A stretch of 64,000 bases of DNA from JBKBUF01 sp046290815. GTDB taxonomy: Bacteria > Bacteroidota > Bacteroidia > Cytophagales > Cytophagaceae. Shown one piece after another: positions 18,790 to 28,103 of the stretch (position 1 is its first letter; each line of letters starts with the position of its first letter). Under the pieces are notes generated by a model, which was given only the letters and a program-made list of their open reading frames with translations, made no database searches and was not told the origin of the DNA. A program made the position numbers and the translations under genes. The stretch spans positions 62,001 through 126,000 of the forward strand of contig JBKBUF010000010.1 in assembly GCA_046290815.1 (NCBI GenBank), given 5' to 3'.

Positions 18790-21183
18790 ATGGAAAGTTA
18801 CATGAATTTAGGGGCGAACCAGGTGACGGTTCAGCAATTCCCGGATGTTGTTCAGAATTGGAAGCGAGAAGGAAATACTTTTTATTTTTATTGTACAGAG
18901 ACAATCCTTCAACTCGATGTAAAATCCGACAAGGTAATCAGGTTCAGATTTGCTCCGGAAGGAGTTTTTAATAAAGACTTTTCATACTCCTATGCTCATG
19001 AATATGATGGTAAGATAGCTTTGCTTGAAGCCAGGGAAGAGGATGACAAGATAATTATAAGTACTGCCAGCCTTGATATACATGTGTCAAAGCAGCGGTT
19101 GCTAACCAGCATATTTGATAAAGAAGGTAAAGTGATACTGGAAGATGAAAAAGGCTTTCACTGGGAAGAAAATAAGCAGTACGGTGGTGAAATAGTTATG
19201 ATAAGTAAGAAGGTGCAAAGCGGAGAGCATTTCTTTGGATTAGGTGATAAGCCTACTGATTTGAATCTGCGGGGGAAGAGACTTGAGTTGTGGGGTAAAG
19301 ACACCTATGGATTTTTGAAAAACTCTGATCCTTTATATAAAAATATACCATTCTTTCTGGGGCTTCATCACAAAACAGGATACGGAATATTATTTGATAA
19401 TTCTTACAGAAGCTTTTTTGATTTTGGATTTGAAAGAAAAAATGTATTCAGCTTTTGGGCCCATGGCGGAGAGATGAATTATTACTTTATCTATGGTCCG
19501 CAATTGATGGAAGTGGTGGAAACCTATACTAACATGACCGGTAAACCTGAATTACCTCCACTTTGGGCATTAGGTTACCATCAGTGCAAATGGAGTTATT
19601 ATCCTGAAAAAGTAGTAAGAGATCTTGGGGCCGAATTCAGAAAGAGAAGAATACCTTGCGATGCTCTTTATCTTGATATTGACTATATGGATGGCTTCAG
19701 GTGCTTTACCTGGAATCTGGACTATTTTCCTGACCCGAAAGGCATGATCAATGATCTTGCAGAAGATGGATTTAAAATGGTGGTGATTATAGATCCGGGA
19801 ATTAAGATAGATAAAAACTATTGGGTTTATCAGGAGGGTATTGAAAAAGGTTATTTCTGCAAGAGAATGGATGGACCTCTTATGAGGGGATCTGTATGGC
19901 CGGGTAAATGTAATTTCCCTGATTTTACAAATCCTGAAGTGAGAGAGTGGTGGTCAGGTTTATTTAAGGGTCTGGTTGAAACGGGCGTAAGAGGGGTTTG
20001 GAATGATATGAATGAGCCGGCTGTTTTTGAAATTGAGACATTTCCTAATGATGTAAGGCATGATTTTGAAGGTGATTTATCCAGCCATAGAAGAGGTCAT
20101 AATGTTTACGGTATGCAAATGGCGCGTGCCACTTATAATGGAATTAAAAAATTCCTTTATCCCAAGAGGCCTTTCAATATTACAAGATCTGCTTATTCTG
20201 GTGTTCAGAAGTATGCCAGTGTGTGGACCGGAGATAACGTTGCCAGTTGGGAGCACTTGTGGCTTGCCAATATAATGTGTCAGCGTTTAAGTGTATCAGG
20301 TATATCTTTCGCAGGATCTGATATAGGAGGGTTCATTGAGACTCCAACTCCTGAAATGTATATAAGATGGTTGCAAATGGGTATATTCCACCCATTCTGC
20401 AGGACACACTCTTCTGGAGACCATGGTGACCAGGAACCTTGGTCATTTGGTGAAGAGTATGCTGAGCTGGCTAAGAAATTTATTGAATTAAGATATCAGC
20501 TGTTACCATATATCTATACTACTTTCTGGCAATACACCAGGTATGGTACACCGATGTTAAGACCGATAACATTCCTTGATCAGGCAGACACAGAAACTTA
20601 TTTCCGTCAGGATGAGTTCGGTTTCGGAGATCACTTGCTGGTAATTCCTATTGCACAGCCTGAAGTTGATGGCAGATGGTTGTACCTGCCATCCGGCAAT
20701 TGGTACTACTTCTGGGATGATGAAAGATATTTTGGTAACACAGAGGTTTGGGCGGATGCATCGCTAGAAAGAGTGCCGATATATGTCAGGGCAGGTGCTG
20801 TCCTGCCAATGTATCCTGTAATGCAATATGTAGGTGAGTTTGAACTAAAGGAACTTATACTTCATGCATATTACGGTACTTCACATTATAAGTCTGTCAT
20901 GTTTGAAGATAAGGGAGATGAGTATGAATATGAAGAAGGGAAGTATAATGTCGTTTCGTTTAAGAGTATCGGAAATGAATGTCAATTCCTGATTCATCAG
21001 CACAAAGAAGGTAACTTTATTCCTACTTATGGTACTTACTTACTTCAGGTTCACGGTTTGCCCTTTATAGCAACTGAATGTGAAGTAGATGGTAATGTTG
21101 TTTCTTTTGAAGCAGATAAGTCAAAGAACCTGATTACTATTAAAGTGACGAGGGATTTTGAAAAACTAGTTGTTAAAGGATAG
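18790..21183 (+). CDS. GH31 alpha-glucosidase
   Basis: This 797-residue enzyme of the GH31 family has an N-terminal beta-sandwich (to about residue 235), a TIM barrel from LPPLWALGYHQCKWSYY, and C-terminal beta domains. The catalytic nucleophile is D406 in WNDMNEP and the acid/base D511 in GSDIGGF. The PLWALGYHQ and MNEPAVF patterns fit alpha-glucosidases rather than alpha-xylosidases. There is no signal peptide, so it acts on maltodextrins or glycogen in the cytoplasm. With the divergent GT and GH57 genes it forms an alpha-glucan cluster. Confidence 0.95.
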   Translation: MESYMNLGANQVTVQQFPDVVQNWKREGNTFYFYCTETILQLDVKSDKVIRFRFAPEGVFNKDFSYSYAHEYDGKIALLEAREEDDKIIISTASLDIHVSKQRLLTSIFDKEGKVILEDEKGFHWEENKQYGGEIVMISKKVQSGEHFFGLGDKPTDLNLRGKRLELWGKDTYGFLKNSDPLYKNIPFFLGLHHKTGYGILFDNSYRSFFDFGFERKNVFSFWAHGGEMNYYFIYGPQLMEVVETYTNMTGKPELPPLWALGYHQCKWSYYPEKVVRDLGAEFRKRRIPCDALYLDIDYMDGFRCFTWNLDYFPDPKGMINDLAEDGFKMVVIIDPGIKIDKNYWVYQEGIEKGYFCKRMDGPLMRGSVWPGKCNFPDFTNPEVREWWSGLFKGLVETGVRGVWNDMNEPAVFEIETFPNDVRHDFEGDLSSHRRGHNVYGMQMARATYNGIKKFLYPKRPFNITRSAYSGVQKYASVWTGDNVASWEHLWLANIMCQRLSVSGISFAGSDIGGFIETPTPEMYIRWLQMGIFHPFCRTHSSGDHGDQEPWSFGEEYAELAKKFIELRYQLLPYIYTTFWQYTRYGTPMLRPITFLDQADTETYFRQDEFGFGDHLLVIPIAQPEVDGRWLYLPSGNWYYFWDDERYFGNTEVWADASLERVPIYVRAGAVLPMYPVMQYVGEFELKELILHAYYGTSHYKSVMFEDKGDEYEYEEGKYNVVSFKSIGNECQFLIHQHKEGNFIPTYGTYLLQVHGLPFIATECEVDGNVVSFEADKSKNLITIKVTRDFEKLVVKG

Positions 21184-21184
21184 A

Positions 21185-21216
21185 GTGTTCAGGTGTTAAA
21201 GTGTTAAAGTAGTACC
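21185..21216. repeat. 8-bp periodic repeat, unit GTGTTAAA
   Basis: Four octads in phase, the first three being GTGTTCAG, GTGTTAAA, GTGTTAAA, then a degenerate GTAGTACC. The same unit recurs at 22304-22335 on the other side of the agmatine deiminase gene. The array also forms the left arm of the terminator hairpin here. Confidence 0.7.
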
Positions 21217-21236
21217 TTAGCACTTTAACACCTGAA
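21188..21236. terminator. Bidirectional terminator between GH31 and aguA
   Basis: A perfect 16-bp inverted repeat (21188-21203 and 21221-21236) with a 17-base loop lies between convergent genes and is followed by T-rich DNA. Its arms are built from the octad repeat. Confidence 0.75.
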
Positions 21237-21248
21237 TACTTTAATACA

Positions 21249-22295
21249 TTATACAACCTCCGGTTCCTGCTGGCTGAGGCAATGGAAACTGCCCAGTCCC
21301 CAGATGATGTCGGTGCTGTCAAGACCGACTACCTTCCTGTCTTTAAACACAGACTCCAATACAGATATAGCTTTGTCATCATTTTTATCATTGAAGGTTG
21401 GTACAACTACAGCAGCATTGCTTATGTAAAAATTTGCATACGAAGCCGGTAGTCTTTGGTCCTCATAGATCACACCAGAAGGCATGGGCAACTCAACAAT
21501 GTCGATTTGCTTGCCGTTGATCAACCTCATTTTCTTAAGTGCATTAAGATTCTCCTGAAGTAAGTGATAGTTTTCGTCAGATTTGTTTTGTTCTATTACT
21601 GTAACAACAGTATCAGAGTTTACAAACCTGGTTATATCATCAATATGTCCGTCAGTATCGTCTCCCACAATCCCATCACCTAGCCAAAGAATCTGTTCCA
21701 CTCCATAATAATACATAAGGTACTCTTCGATCTGCTTCTGACTAAGATGAGGGTTTCTGTTTTGATTAAGAAGACAGGAAGTGGTAGTCAGTACAGTGCC
21801 TTTACCGTTGAAGTCAACGGAACCGCCTTCCATAACGATGCCGGGATGATACACAGGAAGGTTGTATGCTTTTGCAATAAGACTAGGAATTACATCATCC
21901 AAATCATAAGGAGGGTATTTGTCTCCCCAAGCATTGTATCCCCAATCTATAATAATTTTTTTATTTTCAGCTTTAGGATTTATCAGAAATGCCGGCCCAT
22001 GGTCTCTGCACCAGGCATCGTTGGTAGGATGAAGATAGAAGCTGATATTATTCATATTAACACCGGCATCCCTCAAATGTGCCTGCGCTTTTGCCTTCAT
22101 GGCTTCGTCATTCACATTAATGTGTACTCTTTCTCCGGCAGCCACCTCCTTTACAAACATTGAATAGACCGGATAAATACTTTCAATTTTTCCAGGCCAT
22201 GAAGCTTCCTTATGCGGCCAGCTTAGCCATGTAGCACTATGTTTTTCCCATTCTGCAGGGAAATAATAACCCAGATCTTTTGGTATGTTTTTCAA
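21249..22295 (-). CDS. aguA: Agmatine deiminase
   Basis: This 348-residue enzyme of the peptidyl-arginine-deiminase fold hydrolyses agmatine to N-carbamoylputrescine and ammonia. Catalytic residues are visible: NDAWCRDHGP, EGGSVDFNG, H217 in DDTDGHIDD, and the nucleophile C339 in GSFHCLSQQ. The next enzyme of the pathway is encoded just upstream on the same strand, so together they make putrescine from agmatine. Length and motifs match the family closely. Confidence 0.95.
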   Translation of the reverse strand: MKNIPKDLGYYFPAEWEKHSATWLSWPHKEASWPGKIESIYPVYSMFVKEVAAGERVHINVNDEAMKAKAQAHLRDAGVNMNNISFYLHPTNDAWCRDHGPAFLINPKAENKKIIIDWGYNAWGDKYPPYDLDDVIPSLIAKAYNLPVYHPGIVMEGGSVDFNGKGTVLTTTSCLLNQNRNPHLSQKQIEEYLMYYYGVEQILWLGDGIVGDDTDGHIDDITRFVNSDTVVTVIEQNKSDENYHLLQENLNALKKMRLINGKQIDIVELPMPSGVIYEDQRLPASYANFYISNAAVVVPTFNDKNDDKAISVLESVFKDRKVVGLDSTDIIWGLGSFHCLSQQEPEVV

Positions 22296-22303
22296 GGTTT
22301 AGT

Positions 22304-22335
22304 GTGTTAAGGTGTTAGAGTGTTAAAGTGTTAAT
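22304..22335. repeat. Perfect-phase 8-bp repeat (4 x GTGTTARR)
   Basis: Octads GTGTTAAG, GTGTTAGA, GTGTTAAA, GTGTTAAT run head to tail directly upstream of the aguA start. The unit is the same as at 21185-21216. Confidence 0.8.
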
Positions 22336-22354
22336 TTGATTAGAGTTTAATTTC

Positions 22355-22382
22355 ATTCAACATTCAACATTCATCATTAATC
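22355..22382. repeat. 7-bp repeat (ATTCAAC type) running into aguB 3' end
   Basis: Heptads ATTCAAC, ATTCAAC, ATTCATC, ATTAATC occupy the gap and the last codon and stop of the leftward aguB gene (stop at 22377-22379). Confidence 0.7.
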
Positions 22383-23243
22383 AATGTATCTCTTCGTAAT
22401 CGGCTCATAGGAATCAATTCTCCTGTCTCTCATAAATGGCCAGTGAGTACGATAGTTGTCAGTTTCATCAAGATTAAGTTCGTGAACGTGAATTTCTTCT
22501 TTGTCATGAGGTGCCTGATAAAGCAGTTTGCCAAAAGGATTGGAGATGAATGATCCTCCCCAGAATTTCATTGGACCTTCATTGCCTGTTCTGTTTACAG
22601 AAACAACATGAACTCCATTCGCTACCGCGTGTGCTCTTTGCATGGTTTGCCATGCATTATACTGGTCTGTATTTACTTCAGCAACCTGGCTTTCTGCCCA
22701 ACCGATTGCGGTAGGGTAGAATAATATTTCAGCACCCATCAGACTTGTAATTCTGGCTGCTTCAGGGTACCATTGATCCCAGCATATTAATACTCCAATG
22801 GTGGCGAATTTTGTTTTAAAAGTCATATAACCGGTATCTCCCGGAGTGAAATAGAACTTCTCATAATATCCCGGATCATCAGGAATATGCATCTTTCGGT
22901 ATTTTCCCAGATATTTTCCATCTGCGTCAATCACTGCAGTGGTATTGTGATAAATGCCATTAGTTCTTTTTTCAAAAAGTGAAGCGATGATTACCACTCC
23001 TAATTCACCTGCAAGCTTTTCCAATTCCTGAGTTGATGGTCCTGGTATAGCTTCTGCCAGTTTGAAATTTTCATAGTCCTCCACATCGCAGAAATATAAA
23101 GAGCGGAATAGTTCCTGAAGGCAGATTATTTGTGCGCCATTTTGGGCTGCCTCACGAATAAGACCAATGGTTTTACGGAAATTTGTATCCGTGTCTTTTA
23201 CACAAGACATTTGTACCAGACCAACTTTTACTTTTTTACTCAC
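22377..23243 (-). CDS. aguB: N-carbamoylputrescine amidase
   Basis: This 288-residue nitrilase-superfamily enzyme converts N-carbamoylputrescine to putrescine, CO2 and ammonia. The catalytic triad is E44 (CLQELF), K117 (KYRKMHIPD) and C154 (GVLICWDQWYPE). The conserved HIPDDPGYYEKFYFTPGDTG region distinguishes it from other carbon-nitrogen hydrolases. It is 81 bases upstream of aguA on the same strand, the gap being filled with periodic repeats. Confidence 0.95.
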   Translation of the reverse strand: MSKKVKVGLVQMSCVKDTDTNFRKTIGLIREAAQNGAQIICLQELFRSLYFCDVEDYENFKLAEAIPGPSTQELEKLAGELGVVIIASLFEKRTNGIYHNTTAVIDADGKYLGKYRKMHIPDDPGYYEKFYFTPGDTGYMTFKTKFATIGVLICWDQWYPEAARITSLMGAEILFYPTAIGWAESQVAEVNTDQYNAWQTMQRAHAVANGVHVVSVNRTGNEGPMKFWGGSFISNPFGKLLYQAPHDKEEIHVHELNLDETDNYRTHWPFMRDRRIDSYEPITKRYID

Positions 23244-23345
23244 GGCTGAAGAATTTTTTGCGAAAATACTTTAAAATTTTTGCCTGTTAAACCTTGTGTG
23301 GATAAATATGGTTCATTTTTCGGTTTTTCCCCGTATTTCAATGAA

Positions 23346-24257
23346 TTAGGCTTGTTTCAGAAATACCAGGTATATGGCAATAATCGCTATGAGCATTCCT
23401 GCAATGTTTACTTTGGAAAGCTTGTCTTTGAAGATAAGATAAGCCAGAAATGCAGAAAGGAGAATTACAGCGATGTTCATGGTAGGAAAAACCACAGCAC
23501 CATTATTGTTGAAGTAGCTAAGCGTTTTTAGAAGAAACACTATTGAAAAATAATTTGGAATTCCGAGAATAAAGCCTCCGATTGTATCTCTCACTGACAA
23601 AGTGGTTCTTTTGGTAATAAGTCTATAAGTTAATATAACTATTCCCGTTGATGCAGCTGCAAAAAAAGCTACAAGCGAGAAAAGGGTTGGATTTTTATCA
23701 CTCAGAAATTGCAGATTGATATAGTTGATTGAAAGGTCAATTAAGCCCCCAAGGATAAAAACTGTTACAGGTAATACCACATAAAACGTTTTAGAATGGC
23801 TCGAAGCGGAGGCAGAAATATAGCCAGACGATTTTCCCGGATTTATGGAAGTTAAAATTATTGCCACGATCCCAAGGATAATACCGGTGTAGTTTAAGAA
23901 AGAAAAGGATTGATTGTCAATGTTTAATATAAATATACTCGCGGTCACCGGTATAATTAATGACATTTTATTGGCTATGGTCGCTACAGTTACGTTTACC
24001 TTTTGTACTGTATAAGCTATTAAGTTGAAAGTAAGGATAAAGGAGATTCCTGTTAAATAGCATAAAATCACCCATGTTTTGTCAGAATCGAAAGCAGATT
24101 TGATTTCAGGCAGCCGAAGGAATATGAAACTTAATAGAAAACAGGTGGAGTAATTAATAACGATCGCATTAAAGGTGTTTATCTTTAATGCAGGAAAGGC
24201 CCGGAATATGAGGAAGAGTGCAACAGTAAAAAAAACTGTTAAAAACAGATATATCAT
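23346..24257 (-). CDS. DMT-superfamily (EamA-like) transporter
   Basis: The 303 residues contain ten hydrophobic segments in two halves, as in drug/metabolite transporters. The second half ends with PTMNIAVILLSAFLAYLIFKD, typical of EamA domains. The substrate is unknown. Its position behind aguB invites a link with polyamines, but nothing in the sequence shows that. Confidence 0.85.
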   Translation of the reverse strand: MIYLFLTVFFTVALFLIFRAFPALKINTFNAIVINYSTCFLLSFIFLRLPEIKSAFDSDKTWVILCYLTGISFILTFNLIAYTVQKVNVTVATIANKMSLIIPVTASIFILNIDNQSFSFLNYTGIILGIVAIILTSINPGKSSGYISASASSHSKTFYVVLPVTVFILGGLIDLSINYINLQFLSDKNPTLFSLVAFFAAASTGIVILTYRLITKRTTLSVRDTIGGFILGIPNYFSIVFLLKTLSYFNNNGAVVFPTMNIAVILLSAFLAYLIFKDKLSKVNIAGMLIAIIAIYLVFLKQA

Positions 24258-24323
24258 GAAGGGTTAATTGAAATTATCTTAATTTAAAACGAAATTAGTA
24301 AATTCTTATTCTTTACATTGATC

Positions 24324-24719
24324 ATGCAGCCAAAACTTATAAAGTTCCAGCAGATTGGAGAAAAAGAAATCGGATATATTTCTGTAGCCCAGTATGATCA
24401 GAATTTACCTTTTGAGGTGAAACGTGTTTACTGGGTATATGGTACTCCAGAAAATGTCGAGAGGGGAAACCATGCACACAGAGAAGGGAAAACGGTTTTA
24501 GTGGCGGTTGCCGGTGAGGTTGAAGTTATTTTGGAGAATATCAAAGGAGAGGAGATGGTATTTTTACTAAACGATCCGAATGTAGGTTTGTTTGTGCCAA
24601 ATTTACATTGGAGAAAGATCCATATTAAAAACCATGGTGCATTGATTAGTTTAGCGTCAATGGAATATAAAGAAGAAGATTATATACGAGAATACGAAAT
24701 ATTTAAAGGATTGTGTTAA
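24324..24719 (+). CDS. FdtA/WxcM-type sugar-nucleotide 3,4-ketoisomerase (cupin)
   Basis: This single cupin of about 131 residues carries the family signature RGNHAHREGK, with the metal-independent catalytic His pair, and a FVPNLHWRKI strand. FdtA/QdtA enzymes isomerise dTDP-4-keto-6-deoxyglucose towards 3-amino sugars for surface glycans. I chose the ATG at 24324; a TTG two codons earlier is also possible. The following gene overlaps it by 7 bases. The aminotransferase usually next to it is missing from the window. Confidence 0.85.
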   Translation: MQPKLIKFQQIGEKEIGYISVAQYDQNLPFEVKRVYWVYGTPENVERGNHAHREGKTVLVAVAGEVEVILENIKGEEMVFLLNDPNVGLFVPNLHWRKIHIKNHGALISLASMEYKEEDYIREYEIFKGLC

Positions 24720-25654
24720 AGGTAAAAGTTGATAATGATTTTGAGTTTCCTGCTAGCTGGGAAGTTTTTTTATTTAATGAAAGAGAGCAGTGGAAACAGC
24801 AATCTGATGGTTTTAAATCTTTTGTTTTATTAAATGCTGAGGTTGTCTCTGCAAGAATTACATTTATCATCCAGAATAATGTTGCCTATTCTCCTTTTCG
24901 CGCTCCATTCGGATCTGTAGAATTCAGAAAAGATCTTTCGGTTGCATCTCTGCAATTTTTTTTGAATAAGGTAGAGACAGAGCTTTCTGCTTTAGGTGTA
25001 AAGAAAATCAGAATAACCTCCTGGCCGGATTGTTATGATCAGGCCTCAGCCTCCAAACTAACAAAAGCATATCTCGATTCAGCATATAAGGTTGTTTTCA
25101 GAGAAATGAATTTCCATCTTCCGGTAAACGGCGAATTTAAAGATCATGTTCATCCTTCACTCTCTAGAAGACTAATTAAATCGGCCAATCTTTACTCGGT
25201 AGATATTAATGGCAACCCTGATCTTAAAGAGATATTTTTACTTATTCGTCAAAACAGGGAAATGAAAGGTTTGCCACTTACAATAAATCTTCCTGCTCTT
25301 GAAAATTTATACAGAAATTTTCAAGATAAATTCCTTGTATTTGAAGGAAGGAGAGATAGCAGGTTGGTAGCAGTATCTTTCGGCATTATTGTAAATAAGA
25401 ATATATTATATTACTTCCTACCTGCAGATGACTATGCATTCAAGCATGATAGTCCGATGTTATTGGTATTAGAAAAGATGTATGAATATTGTAGAGAAAA
25501 TAATTTTAAAATATTTGACCTGGGAATTGCTACCTCTAAAGAATTTCCCAATTGGGGGTTGATAAATTTTAAGAGAAGGCTGGGAGGGAAGGAGAGTTTG
25601 AAGCTTAGTTTTGGGAAGGAGATTGATATGATTTATCGTAATGTGTTTTTATAG
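24713..25654 (+). CDS. GNAT/FemAB-like acyltransferase
   Basis: The 313-residue protein starts at GTG 24713, inside the end of the cupin gene, indicating translational coupling. The C-terminal half (about 150-300) resembles the BioF2/FemAB-like GNAT fold: LFVFEGRRDSRLVAVSFGI, then DLGIATSKEFPNWGLINFKRRLGG. Together with the cupin, it may N-acylate an amino sugar or transfer an amino acid to a glycan. There is no signal peptide. Confidence 0.7.
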   Translation: MLKVKVDNDFEFPASWEVFLFNEREQWKQQSDGFKSFVLLNAEVVSARITFIIQNNVAYSPFRAPFGSVEFRKDLSVASLQFFLNKVETELSALGVKKIRITSWPDCYDQASASKLTKAYLDSAYKVVFREMNFHLPVNGEFKDHVHPSLSRRLIKSANLYSVDINGNPDLKEIFLLIRQNREMKGLPLTINLPALENLYRNFQDKFLVFEGRRDSRLVAVSFGIIVNKNILYYFLPADDYAFKHDSPMLLVLEKMYEYCRENNFKIFDLGIATSKEFPNWGLINFKRRLGGKESLKLSFGKEIDMIYRNVFL

Positions 25655-25776
25655 ACAATTATTCATCAGGTTTATGATGAAAGTTGCTTAAATTATTTTA
25701 AATTAATCATTGTAATTATTGATCAAATTAAATTTTTTTTTGAAATTTATTATAGTGTCTTAGATTTTCCTATAAA

Positions 25777-27183
25777 ATGGTCTTCAATTCCATTGATTAC
25801 TTTGTATTTATTTCATTAATTTTTATCCTCTATTGGTTTATTTTAAAACATCATCGGACTCAGAATATTCTTATTCTTTTGGCCAGTTATACATTTTATG
25901 CCTGGTGGGATTATAGATTTCTTGCTTTAATTTTTATAAGTACATTTATTGATTTCACAATTGGTCATCTGTTAGAAAAAACTGTTGAAAAAAAAAGGAA
26001 GGCACTTTTATGGTTTTCAATCACCACCAATTTGGGGATTTTATTTTTATTTAAATATTTTAATTTTTTCATTGAGTCACTCACTATATGTTTAGAAACT
26101 GCCGGGATTAAATTAAATACAACTTCTCTGGAGATAATACTTCCTGTTGGTATAAGTTTTTATACCTTTCAGACTTTAAGTTATACCATAGATGTGTATA
26201 AAAGGAAAATTGATTCTGAAAAATCATTTATAGTATTTGCTGCATTTGTAAGTTTTTTTCCTCAACTGGTTGCAGGTCCAATTGAAAGAGCTTCAAATTT
26301 GCTTCCTCAATTTCACTCTCCAAGAATTTTTACTTATCGGAGGGGAAGTCAGGCATTAAAATTAATCCTTTGGGGTCTTTTCAAAAAGGTAGTTGTTGCT
26401 GATAATTGTGCTGTATTTTCTGATATTGCTTTTTCGGAATTCAATACCTTATCATCTTTAGAGTTAATTTTTGGAGCTATTTTCTTTTCAGTTCAGATTT
26501 ATGGTGATTTTTCCGGTTATTCTGATATTGCAAGGGGGTCAGCCAAATTGTTGGGATTTGACCTCATGGAAAATTTTAAAGCTCCATATTTCTCAACAAC
26601 AATAAATGAGTTTTGGAATAAATGGCATATATCGCTCTCTTCTTGGTTTAGAGATTATGTATATATTCCATTAGGTGGGAATAGAATAAATCCAAACAGA
26701 ACTGTTGTAAATATCTTCATCGTTTTCCTGATAAGTGGCATTTGGCATGGAGCTGGCTGGAATTTTATTGTTTGGGGTGCTTTGCATGGTATCTTATTGG
26801 TTACTTATAATTATTTTAGTAAAAGTATGCTTTCTACAGTAAGGATACATAAATCCATAAGTATGTTTTTTGTTTTTATGTTAGTTACGACAACATGGAT
26901 CTTTTTCAGGGCCGAAAATCTTGGCCATGCATTTATATATCTTGATGCAATTTTGTCAAATCAATTTTTTCCTGTGGACAATAAACTATTAAAAATTTAT
27001 ATGGCTTTAATTTTATGTGTGGGTTTTGTTCTGGAATATCATTTTGGAAGAGTGGGAAATGTTTTTGCCCTAAATAAAAGTACCCCGATTGTTTATAAAT
27101 TTTCTCTCTATTATTTGATTGTATTTATGATTCTGTTGTTTGGAAGATTTAATGAGACACCATTTATATATTTTCAGTTTTGA
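25777..27183 (+). CDS. MBOAT O-acyltransferase (AlgI/DltB-like)
   Basis: This 468-residue membrane protein has about ten membrane segments. The MBOAT signature is clear: NEFWNKWHISLSSWFRDY with PLGG following, and the catalytic His in GIWHGAGWNF. The family moves acetyl groups from the cytoplasm onto exported polysaccharides (AlgI for alginate). The next gene starts within its stop codon (TGATG) and encodes the expected SGNH-type partner. Confidence 0.93.
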   Translation: MVFNSIDYFVFISLIFILYWFILKHHRTQNILILLASYTFYAWWDYRFLALIFISTFIDFTIGHLLEKTVEKKRKALLWFSITTNLGILFLFKYFNFFIESLTICLETAGIKLNTTSLEIILPVGISFYTFQTLSYTIDVYKRKIDSEKSFIVFAAFVSFFPQLVAGPIERASNLLPQFHSPRIFTYRRGSQALKLILWGLFKKVVVADNCAVFSDIAFSEFNTLSSLELIFGAIFFSVQIYGDFSGYSDIARGSAKLLGFDLMENFKAPYFSTTINEFWNKWHISLSSWFRDYVYIPLGGNRINPNRTVVNIFIVFLISGIWHGAGWNFIVWGALHGILLVTYNYFSKSMLSTVRIHKSISMFFVFMLVTTTWIFFRAENLGHAFIYLDAILSNQFFPVDNKLLKIYMALILCVGFVLEYHFGRVGNVFALNKSTPIVYKFSLYYLIVFMILLFGRFNETPFIYFQF

Positions 27184-28103
27184 TGAAAAAATTTTTTTTA
27201 AAGTTGATTTCATTTTGCCTGATCTTCCCATTTGTCTGGGTAATTAGTATTTGTTTATTTGGGACTATTGCTCCTCGAACATTACAAAAAAATTTAAGCT
27301 ATATTAAAAGTCCACTGACTTATACTATGAATGATTTAAAAAAAACAGGACAGGTAGATGTTGTTGTATTCGGTTCTTCTCATGCATACAGAGGGTTTGA
27401 TCCAAGAATATTTGAAAGAAAAGGTGTAAGGCTATTTAATCTTGGTTCTAGCAGTCAAACTCCTATCCAGAGTAAATATCTCGCCAAAAAATTTTTAAAT
27501 CAACTTAATCCTAAAACAGTAATAATTGAGGTTTATCCTGATATGTTTGAGTCGGATGGAGTAGAATCAACTGTTGATCTATTGTCAAATTGTCCACTTA
27601 ATGAAGAGTTAATTCTTCATTCCTTAAAAACAAAGAGCATAAGGGTTTATAATACTTTAATATATGCCATATTTAATTATTATTTCAATGTAAAAAATAA
27701 GGTTGAAACAATTGATTTAAAGAATGAGGAGTATATCCCTAATGGATATCTTCAAAGAAAAACTATTAATAATGATTTAATTTCCATTACAAAAAATAGA
27801 ATTATTTTATTTAATGACGAGCAAAAAAGAGCTTTTGAAGACCTATTGCAGTTATGCCAATCTACAAATTGTAAAATTTATTTAGTACAGGCACCGGTAA
27901 CAAAAGGTGAATATTTTAGGGTTAATAATAATAATGAAATTGACCAATATTTCAAGTCATTTAATTGTGACTACCTTAATTTCAACCTTGACTCAATTAA
28001 TTATACTAATGAGTTATTTTATGATTCGCATCACCTTAACCAAAAAGGAGTTGAATTATTTAATAAGCGGTTTTTGGAAAGTAACTTAGAAAACTTCAAT
28101 TAA
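27183..28103 (+). CDS. SGNH-like periplasmic O-acetyltransferase partner (AlgX/AlgJ/DltD-like)
   Basis: An N-terminal membrane anchor (residues 5-25) leads to an SGNH-type domain: VVFGSSHAYRGFDP gives the Ser, and YDSHHLNQKG near the end gives the Asp-x-x-His. This is the usual partner that accepts the acetyl group exported by the MBOAT protein and puts it on the polymer. The ATG at 27183 overlaps the MBOAT stop by one base; the TTG at 27180 adds only one residue. Confidence 0.8.
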   Translation: MKKFFLKLISFCLIFPFVWVISICLFGTIAPRTLQKNLSYIKSPLTYTMNDLKKTGQVDVVVFGSSHAYRGFDPRIFERKGVRLFNLGSSSQTPIQSKYLAKKFLNQLNPKTVIIEVYPDMFESDGVESTVDLLSNCPLNEELILHSLKTKSIRVYNTLIYAIFNYYFNVKNKVETIDLKNEEYIPNGYLQRKTINNDLISITKNRIILFNDEQKRAFEDLLQLCQSTNCKIYLVQAPVTKGEYFRVNNNNEIDQYFKSFNCDYLNFNLDSINYTNELFYDSHHLNQKGVELFNKRFLESNLENFN

